From assembly GCA_013339765.2 (NCBI GenBank), contig CM023449.1, positions 103,704,417-103,768,416 on the forward strand: a stretch of DNA of 64,000 nucleotides, in the 5' to 3' direction. Shown one piece after another: positions 56,301 through 64,000 of this stretch. Made by a program: the position numbers and the translations under genes. Position 1 is the stretch's first letter. Each line of letters opens with the position of its first letter. Source of the DNA: Haemaphysalis longicornis (lineage: Eukaryota; Arthropoda; Arachnida; Ixodida; Ixodidae). The notes under the pieces were generated by a model. That model was not told the origin of the DNA and did no database searches. It saw only the letters and a list, made by a program, of their open reading frames with translations.

Positions 56301-57740
56301 TATGCCGTTGCACCGGGCTATATCTGCCGCAATCAGCGCTGACCTCTATCCCACGCAAACTGGCTTTTTACTAGAACTCCTAAACAAGCACAAATCCTTG
56401 TTTGATTCGAATTGTACTACGCTCGGCCAAACTTCCGCCGCAACGCACCAAATAGAAACAAATGGAGCCCGTATTATTTGCCGCCGCCCATACCGTGTGT
56501 CTTCGTCCAAACAAAAAGTCAGCGACAATGTCGCCGATATGCTTCAGCGCAAAATTATCCGCCCATCAAACAGCCCTTGGTCGTCCGCCGTGGTCCTCGT
56601 TCAGAAAAAAGGCGGATCCCTTCGATTTTGTAACAATTACCGCGTACTCAATAGAATTACCCGAAAGGATGTATATCCGATGCCTCGCATCGATGATGCC
56701 CTTGACTGCCTGCAAAGACCAGAATACTTTTGAGCCTTGACCTCCGCTCAGGTGATTGGCAAATTCCAATGAAGGAGGCCGACAAAGAAAAGACAGCATT
56801 TGCCACCCCTAATGGACTATATGAATTTAATGTAATGCTTTTCGGACTATGCAACGCTCCTGTGACTTTCGAGCGAATGATCGACAATGTTCTTCGGGGC
56901 CTTAAATAGAGAACATGCCTTTGTTATTTGGACGACATCGTATTTTTTCTTCAAGTTTCACTGAGCACTTGAAACGTCTAGATGAGAGTCTTCCATGCCT
57001 CGCGAATACGCGTCTTCAGTTGAACACCAAGAAGTGCCTTTTCGCCACAAGAAGCATAAAGGTTCTTGCCCACGTCGTCAGCAATGAGGGGATTCGGCCC
57101 GGCCCAGAGAAGATTGCTGCTGTCATCCATTTCCCACAGCCACAACAGCAAAAAGCCCTACGCAGTTTTCTCGGCCTAGCGTCTTACGTCCGCCGTTTCG
57201 TGCGCAACTTTGCTGCAGTTGCTTCTCCTCTCAACAAGCTGCTACACCCCGGAACACCCTTTGTATGGTCAGGCGACTGTGATGAGGTTTTCCGACAACT
57301 CAAGCGCGCACTCACCTCAGAACCGGTACTATGCCATTTTTATGAGTCTCGCACTGTTATTCTGCACACGGATGCCAGTGGCCACGGAATCGATGCTGCC
57401 GTGCTGCCGTCTAATGATCAACGCCGAGAAAGGGTTATTTCTTACGCAAGTCGTCCCATGAGCACCGCCGAGAAAAACTACACAATCACCGAGCAAGAGT
57501 GTCTCGCTGTGGTTTGGGCCATTTAAAAATTTCAACCTTACCTCTACGGCCGCCACTTCAAAGTAGTGACTGAGCACCACGCTCTGGGCTGCTTGCAGAC
57601 GCTGAAACATTTATCAGGACGGCTCGGAAGATGGGTTATTCGACTCCAAGGATATGCCTTTACTGTCAGATACAGGTCCGGAAAAAAGCACCGGGATGCG
57701 ATTGCACTTTCTTGTTGCCCTCTGGGGTCGAACATGACTT
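56300..57740 (+). pseudogene. Gypsy-2 RT and RNase H, broken
   Basis: The frame 55909-56733 supplies ICRRPYRVSSSKQKVSDNV, WSSAVVLVQKKGGSLRFC and YPMPRIDDALDCLQ. The next blocks (WQIPMKEADKEKTAFATP, LCYLDDIVFF with the catalytic YLDD) are in another frame at 56745-56950. The frame 56915-57526 has LNTKKCLFATRSIKVLAHVV, LRSFLGLASYVRRFVRNF and RNase H (ILHTDASGHG, TEQECLAVVWAI). A TAA at 57524-57526 stops it, but the frame reads on HFKVVTEHHALGCL to about 57735. Confidence 0.88.
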
Positions 57741-57779
57741 CCGCGTCATTACCCATTAACACGGTCCTTCCCATCGCAC

Positions 57780-58760
57780 ATTTAAATCGTATAGCAGTTG
57801 AGGACCTCTGGGGCCTGCCTTCTCTTCAAAGAGCCGTGGAAGGATCGACCAGCTTACCGCCTCATCCCCTCCTCCAAACAGTAGGTCCCGTCGGCAACTT
57901 CAAGAATTCAAGTTTTTGTACACAGTCTTGTACCGTTCTACTCATCTCTCTTCTGGCTACCGATGGGTTCCCGTTGCGCAATGCTCCATCCGCGCGCAGA
58001 TACTAGAAGCGGTGCACGACGATGCCACAGCGTTCCACCTAGGCTTCAGTAAAACCTTCGGGCGAGTCCGCAGTCATTTGTTTTGGCCCGACCTGGCCAC
58101 TTGCGTTGGCCGTTATGTCGCTTCCTGCCCATCTTGTCAGCAGCGCAAGAGATCCACATCCCCGCCTGCCCGACTGTTGCAGCCGCTTCCGTGTCCGTCT
58201 ATGCCTTTCCAAACGGTTGGTATAGATCTCTACGGGCCTCTCCCTTGTACAGCCGCAGGATATCGGCGGATTGTGACCGCAGTTGACCACCTAACACATC
58301 ATGCAGAAACGGCGCCAATTCGTTCTGGCTGAGCAGCAGAGTTCGCCGACTTCTTCCTCCACGCAATCCTCTTGCGCCATTGGACCCCTCGTGCTCTTTC
58401 GAGTGATCGCGGCAGGGTTTTCCTGTCCAGTATTGTTGAAGATGTTCTTCGTGCTTCGAACACAGTCCACAAAACCACTCCACCTACCACCCGCAAACGA
58501 ACGGCCTCACTGAACGGCCTCAGCGGACACTCTCGGATATGCTTTCTGTGTACATTCGACCTGATCACACCAACTGGGACACAATTCTTCCAGTTGTTAC
58601 GTTTGCTTATAATACTGCAGTTCAACGAACCACCGGCTACTCTTCATATTTCCTCGTGTACGGCCGTGACCTATAGTTCATTCTGGACACCAAATCTTTA
58701 TCGGCTTCCGCATCGACTCAAGCCCCTCCGAAGAACAGTTTCTCTCCCGTGTAAACTTTA
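57780..58760 (+). pseudogene. Gypsy-2 integrase, broken
   Basis: The frame 57916-58332 has the zinc finger (VHDDATAFHLGF, CPSCQQRK) and GIDLYGPLPC with the first catalytic Asp. 58372-58761 has SSDRGRVFLSSIV (second Asp). The TNGLTERPQRTL block with the Glu lies in a neighbouring frame near 58500, so a frameshift falls inside the catalytic core. VTFAYNTAVQ is readable near 58600. Confidence 0.85.
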
Positions 58761-59109
58761 GCGATCGAGTGGCTCCTCTGCAAAGTGAAGCCAGTCAGCC
58801 CGACCGCGAGGATCGTTACGACGGCAGCCACCGTCATGTTCGGTACTACCCTTGTGACGAGGTCTTACTTAGAACGCCCAGTTGAAGACCAGGACTATGT
58901 GAAAACTTTCTCCACTGTTTCACAGGCCCGTACTCGGTCCATGACGAAACATCCTCTGTCAACTATCGTATCACGCCTTGTCAAGCTCGCTTGGACTGTC
59001 GATACTGTGGCACAGAAATCCTGCACGTGTCACGGCTGAAGCCTTTTTTCTGCCCTACTTCGTGAACATTGGTGGTCAGGCACCCACCTTCATTCGGAGG
59101 GGAAGATAT

Positions 59110-59335
59110 TGTGAGCGCGTATGTCGCGTCAGCACAGGCTGGACACTCCCAGGAACTGTTTATACACTCTGGACAATCTCCTGAATTTCCTCCTCGCCGT
59201 AACATAATCATTCTCATTAACATTACTCAATCCTCTTCTCTCGTGCATCATCATCATCGCTCTCGATACGATGTTTGGAACCCACTGGATCGCAGAATAA
59301 ACGTCTCGATTCACCTGTTGCTCAAGGGCCTTACA
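59110..59335 (+). repeat. Gypsy-2 3' LTR
   Basis: 226 bp, same ends as the 5' LTR. A purine-rich run (CGGAGGGGAAGATAT) lies just left of it at about 59095-59109 and is the polypurine tract candidate. Confidence 0.9.
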
Positions 59336-60255
59336 ATATACATAACTGATTGTTAGTTGGTTACAAGAGAAGTTAAAATTTACGTTACAAATAATTACAA
59401 ATAGAGAAATGGCAGAATCACATTAAAAATTACTTTACAAACACAGAAATTATGGATGGCGGTTAGGAATCCAGCACAAGGTAACACTACTTCAATATTC
59501 GACACAATGTGGTGTGCCTTCGGAACAGAAAAAAAACGCGAAAAACCCGACCTGTTGCAAAAACAAGTCAGATTAAGTGACTACGTAATTCACACCTAGT
59601 GATATGATTGGGGAACAATAAAACGAAATAAAAATCTGGAGGAAAGACAAATATACACGACTTTCAGTAATTCACACCTAGCTGATTGGCGGGTGAACAT
59701 TAAACAAAAAGTACACGATCTCCCCGTAGAAAACTATATGGTGATGAAAAGCATGGGGGTTCCAGGTAGGTTCCACATCACAGCAGAACCGGCCCAGGCG
59801 GTGTCTCCGAGCAGACTGAACGCCGCGCAGCTCGCGCACATGCTTTTATACAGCACGAGGAGAGGAGAATGGAGGAGAGACGCGCATGAGCAGTGGGGTG
59901 TGGACGGCGAAACAACAAGGGAGGGACATAGCCCCGAACATGAGATGGCTCCTGGAGCGACAGTGTTCCGGTATCTTCCTGAGCCGGCACGAGACCAGCC
60001 CAGCGGCAAGGAGGAGAGAGAGAGAGAGACAACCTAATAGAAGAGGATGACCACTGGTCACCATGGTCGAAAGGAACTTGGAGGGAGGGTAAAAGAAAAT
60101 AAACAAATGCTGGTCCGTCTCATTAAACTCAATAACTGGGCAAGTTCTTGGAACTTGCTATTCTTAGGCCCGTTCTTGGTGATTGCAATAGGGTTTGTGC
60201 ACGTTCGCCAGTTCGTTCGGCGTAGGACCCGCTCAAACAATCCCGTGCTAAACCG
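59336..60255. other. Spacer between gypsy-2 and the right-hand LINE
   Basis: Holds a short degenerate direct repeat (GTAATTCACACCTAG at 59585 and 59667). A plus-strand frame at 59693-60037 has no recognisable domain. No gene supported. Confidence 0.5.
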
Positions 60256-60281
60256 CTTTTAATTGAATAAACTGCTATTTC

Positions 60282-61040
60282 TTATAACAGTTGTGCATCA
60301 GTTTGTTCTGGATCGTGACGTGGCTGGGGCGAGTTGAATGTACGGTGCATGGCGAAAGCTGGACACCACCAAACTAGGTGTTTGAGGTCTGATGGAGTGG
60401 TGGTAAAGCAGTAAGGGCATCGAGGGGGCAGGTGAGGGGTATACCACTTGCGAAGTGTTTCGGGTGTGAAGGCTGAATTTGCCATATATTTGTTAATAAA
60501 AATTTCGCCTGAGAGGGGAATAGAAGGTAGGCGGCTGAGGTAGCCAGCTGGAGTTAGGGCTTTTTGACGGTTACATTGGTCAATCTTGTGCTAGTGAATG
60601 CGCATCGCTGGGGAGGGCGACGGGAACCGCGACGGCCTTACCCCAGGCACCAGTGGAGGATAAGAGGGGGAACTCTCCTTAGCGGCCACGTGGGCCGCCT
60701 GGTTGCCTGAAGGAAATGGTTCGTGGCCAGGTACCCAGTCGACGATGATGTTGGTGTTGTTCCGTTGCAGGAGATGAATTCGAAACAGAATTTCGTGGAC
60801 GATAGAGTGGGTAGAATCATACGATCACAAAGCAGTGAGGGCCTTGTAAGAATCTGTGAGTATGGGTATAAAGGGTGGTAAAGGTGGGTCACAGTCAAAG
60901 GCGATAGCTGACACTGCGTGGTGAAAAGCGTACAGCTCCGCATCGACGCTGAAAAGTTTTCTGCCAAGTATGGTGGTGTACCCTGAGAGAACCGGGGCTT
61001 CAGGGCATGTCCAAGTAAGGCCCGCGCCGTGATTGTTCAC
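60282..61040 (-). pseudogene. Right-hand I-clade LINE: RNase H and C-terminal knuckle
   Basis: 61040-60825 has FSVDAELYAFHHAVSAI (Glu) and IPILTDSYKALTAL (Asp). 60967-60638 continues NIIVDWVPGHEPFPSGNQAA in another frame. 60485-60282 has CPYCFTTTPSDLKHLVWWCP, the C-terminal Cys/His motif. The first Asp region is poorly kept. Confidence 0.8.
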
Positions 61041-62596
61041 GCTTGGGCCGTGAAAATTTTCAGTTCATTCTGAAGGCGATCCCTTTGGATGCGTCGGATT
61101 CGCCGCTGTCGCAATAGCGTATTACGACGCTTTGTAGATTTGCTGCGCGTAGAAGTATCATGGGCTGGTCGCCGCCAAGGTGCTAGGGGAACTGGGTAAT
61201 CGGGAATTACTGGCGGCGTTCTGGCATCCCACGCTGCTAAGGCGTGTCCCTGGGTGTAAAGAGTCTTTTGAATTCCGCCTGTGCTTTGGCCTCCTGAATG
61301 ATTGGCTTCAATAGGAGCAAGAGGAATAGCTTGCTCTAGTTTACCAATAGGTGTATGCTTTGGTAAGCCAGTGACAGTCCTGAGCGTCACCCGATGTAGC
61401 ACCTGAATGGTTTTGACGGTTATCTTGTTGAGGTAGTATGCCGTTGCACCGTACGTGAGGATGCTCACAGTGACAGCCCTGGCCATGTTCAAGATGGCTT
61501 TCTGCGATGCTCCCCCATATTTACTATACAATCGATGGATAGAGTGCAGTATGGCATACCATTTCCGTTTTATTCTTTTGACCCTAATGCCATGTCTGTT
61601 TTTTGTTCCCATTGGAAGGCCTAGGAGTGTAATGGGCTCAGTTGAAGCAGATACATCGCAGTTGACTATGTTGACTGCAATTTCTTGGGGTGGGTCAGGT
61701 GGCTTACAACCGTATACTGCCAGAAATTCGGTTTTTTCAAGTGCGAGTTGTAGAACTAGGCAAGCCAGAGTGAGCACAAGGCTATTAGCCGTGGCCTGTA
61801 GCTCAACAACCTGGTCCTCAAAATCGGCCGCCTGCATTCAGACCGTGATATCATCGGCGTATATGGTGAAGCGGGCGCCTGGGTCAATTTCATGTTGTCA
61901 AGCTACTCTGGTGATGGCCAGGTTGAAAAGTAAAGGGCCTAAAATCGACCCTTGGGGAACACCGCGGTCGAGGTAGTAAGTCGGGTTCCCATCCAGGGTG
62001 CGAACCGTGAAGGCATACAGGCCGGCTTTGGTGGAATGCTCTAATCCAACTTTGCGTGCGGGCACTGGGGTAGGCACGCGCCAGTTCTTCTAGAATGACC
62101 AGGTGGCTAACGTTGTCGAACGCCTTTCGCAGATCAACCGCTATGACGAGGTCAGGAGTGCCGCGATGGTAGTGGGGGCGGTTAATTACATCGCGCGGAA
62201 GCCAGAGGCTATCATGCATGCCAACATTTGGCCTGAAGCCTGTTTGGGCTGGTTGAAAGTACGGTTGGACATATTCTAAATAATGTGTGAGCCGATTGTT
62301 CATAAGTCGCTCAATCAACTTGTAAATAACGGGCGTGATGGAGATCGGCCTAATGTACTTAATTTCACTGGAAGGCTTGTTGGGTGTGGGGATAGGAAAA
62401 ATAAGTGTTATTGTAAGGTGTTCTGGCACTTGCCTGTGCTCCCATAGGTCATTGATCTGACATAGAAGATGTTCCAAGGCCTCATACTGGAGGTTTTGGA
62501 GGTGCTGCCACGTGACCCGTCATGACCTGGCGCATAATGAAGCCGTCCCTGGCAGATTGCTGTGCTTAGCTCGGCCACTGTAAAAGGTAGCTCCAA
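61037..62596 (-). pseudogene. Right-hand I-clade LINE: reverse transcriptase
   Basis: 62596-62408 has PFTVAELSTAICQGRLHYAP. 62477-61890 has PSSEIKYIRPISITPVIYK, AQTGFRPNVGMHDSLW and VIAVDLRKAFDNVSH. At 61970-61845 the frame reads GVPQGSILGPLLFN and YADD (61851-61864) with two stops, one a Trp codon changed to TGA. 61837-61037 is the thumb (LLGLPMGTKNRHGI, LTYGATAYYLNKI). Confidence 0.88.
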
Positions 62597-62911
62597 GTCA
62601 GGGTCAGGCTGTGGAATATCAATAATTGGAAGTAGAGCCGGGGGAGAGGTGGAAGCGTGGGGAAAGAACGTACTTATAAGTCACCGCTCCACTGTTGACA
62701 GATCTGCGCTGAGGGTTAGTGTAGTGAAAAGAGGCGTTCGTTTGGCAGCCTTCTGAGTGAGGCTGCGGTGCAGACGCCAAAGTGCCGGTAAGCCTCTCGC
62801 GCGACTGAGGGTGTCACAGAGAGTTGTCCAGTGATATTATTTTAGCTCTTTTTGATAAGCTGTATTAGGTTGGTACTGTTTCCGGATCTTTTGGACACCT
62901 TTCTGGCATTT

Positions 62912-63835
62912 TCAATTAGATCTGTAGGTGCGAGTGAGCTTATGGACCTTTTTCCAAAGGTAAGCCATGTGGCTGTCCATGTGGGGTGTTTCCGTACCAC
63001 ATTCGATGTACTCCTGTGCCGGGGCAGATGTCCTGGTGATTAAAGAGCTTAAGTCCCCTAATGGGGTTGGGGAAGATACATCATTATAGCCTCCCGAAAG
63101 GTATCCCAATCAATGCGCTTCATGGCCTTCCGTTGGTGGATCTTCTTCCCATGGAGATGGATAAGTATTGGGAGATGATCACTTCCCCAGGTTGTAGAGA
63201 ACGGTAACTATTTGCGAGTAAGGCCAGCAGTAGCCCAGGTAAGGTCGGGGGTCGTATCTTGCTGCGAAGAATGAAGGCGAACTCGAGTGGTCATGCCTGG
63301 TTCATTGATTAAAATGAGATTTGAGGCCTCGGCGGCGTCCTCTAGCGCTTGCCCACGCGAATGAGTGTGGGCATAGCCCCATGTGGTGCTCTGTGCATTG
63401 AAGTCGCCACCAAGGAGGAATGGGGTACCGGGATATTGGGCCATGAGAGCGGGAAGCCAGCCGAAAGAGACGTTCGGTTTGTAATAGGCAGTGGCCAAGA
63501 TAACAGCCTTACCACTAGGTAAGCGGGTGTGCGCCGCGACGACTTCATGGTTGTTGGAGTTGAATTCACTAAAAAAAATTTGGTGGGTACCTACGGAGGA
63601 ACGCACCAGAACTGCAGCGTAACTGGGCAGAACAGAAGTGGCAAGAGAACCACGGCGGATATGATGAGGCATAGAGCTGTTAGAGAACGTGACATACCCA
63701 GCTACTTGAGGCTTACAGCGCGTTTTTTGTAGGAGAATATAGAGTGGTTGAATTTGTTTTATTGTCTGTTTGAGGATAGTTTCTTGTTGACAGAAGCTTC
63801 TGCAGTTCCATTGTAAGGCAGTTGCGGGTGTACCT
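62912..63835 (-). pseudogene. Right-hand I-clade LINE: APE endonuclease
   Basis: The N-terminal ALQWNCRSF lies near 63820. 63672-63208 has AVLVRSSVGTHQIFF, FLLGGDFNAQSTTWGY and LILINEPGMTTRV. The SDH block near 63185 reads SDHLPILIH in the following frame. ORF2 therefore starts near 63835. A short gap with frameshifts (62600-62912) leads to the RT. Confidence 0.85.
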
Positions 63836-64000
63836 ATTGCGGCTGTTTGGTGGGTTGCGATGGGACTTTGCGAGGGGGCTCTTTGGGGGGCTCTTGCTTG
63901 GGCAGTTTCTAAATAACAGATTCAATTAGGGTTCTGGTCTGGCTGAGTTGGTTGTCAAAATTTTCCTGGTCTTTTCTTCGATCTGCCTGGCGCGCGAGAC

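Larger units (their letters stand above)
55682..59335 (+). mobile_element. Gypsy-2 (Ty3/gypsy), internally deleted
   Basis: The LTRs at 55682-55907 and 59110-59335 are both 226 bp, run TGTGAGCGCG to CCTTACA, and are flanked by ATAT (55678-55681, 59336-59339). The element is only 3654 bp. Gag is cut short and joined to pol near 56270, so the knuckle and protease are missing. LTRs differ at many sites, so this is an old insertion. Confidence 0.92.
60256..64000 (-). mobile_element. I-clade LINE with RNase H, runs off right edge
   Basis: From the right edge on the minus strand there is the end of ORF1 (Pro/Lys-rich, 63713-64000), then ORF2 with endonuclease, RT and RNase H and a C-terminal Cys/His region, ending near 60256. 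It belongs to the same broad group as 23739-29509 but is a different, more decayed family. Its 5' end lies outside the window. Confidence 0.85.

Noticed and set aside
59693..60037. 114-codon plus-strand frame as a host gene
   Set aside because: No recognisable motif, repetitive surroundings, no start context or splice evidence I can defend.

Overview
This window is eukaryotic repeat sequence, most likely from a chelicerate and probably a hard tick. That assignment is inference from the look of the retroelement families; no host gene is present to confirm it. I see no rRNA, tRNA, CRISPR array, bacterial operon or intact host gene. Nearly everything recognisable is mobile-element sequence at several depths of nesting, and almost every reading frame is broken.

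The main structure is a large direct duplication. Copy A covers 1-20569 (its left end is off the window) and copy B covers 21917-about 48951. Both carry the same layers in the same order: (1) an old DNA-transposon layer with an IS5-type DDE transposase relic on + and a SWIM zinc-finger/YqaJ exonuclease relic on -, the gene pair known from ISL2EU-like elements; (2) a non-LTR retrotransposon (called L-A) with a 2A-like peptide in ORF1 and tandem 5' monomers; (3) a 5'-truncated RTE-type LINE; (4) two old LINE relics, one on each strand; (5) a Ty3/gypsy element (gypsy-1) carrying a roughly 1-kb LTR-like insert. Copy A stops about 31 bases into that insert. Copy B runs on through protease, gag and the 5' LTR to 52675.

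After the duplication each copy took private insertions, and the other copy often shows the empty site. Copy A gained a 4.5-kb LINE (L-B, 10850-15315) with its own 2A-like motif. Copy B gained a nearly full-length I-clade LINE (23739-29509), a 460-bp dispersed repeat (29951-30413), a hAT-like MITE (30783-31227), a 3'-truncated LINE segment that replaced part of L-A (33583-36020), two 5'-truncated copies of one LINE family (37168-38375 on +, 41754-42733 on -) and a foldback insert (39987-about 40148). These events, together with a (TTTA)n expansion, a 165-bp indel and a lost monomer, account within tens of bases for the 6.5-kb length difference between the copies.

Between the copies (20570-21916) lies a fragment of an I-clade LINE. 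Right of gypsy-1 the window holds the rest of an old LINE relic (52680-53250), about 1.6 kb of AT-rich sequence with nothing recognisable, a second copy of the 460-bp repeat, an internally deleted Ty3/gypsy element with both LTRs (gypsy-2, 55682-59335), and an I-clade LINE on the minus strand that runs off the right edge (about 60256-64000).

The elements worth most attention are the SWIM-YqaJ/transposase pair, the two independent 2A-like LINE ORF1 proteins, the recurrent tandem 5' monomers, and the filled/empty site pairs created by the duplication.
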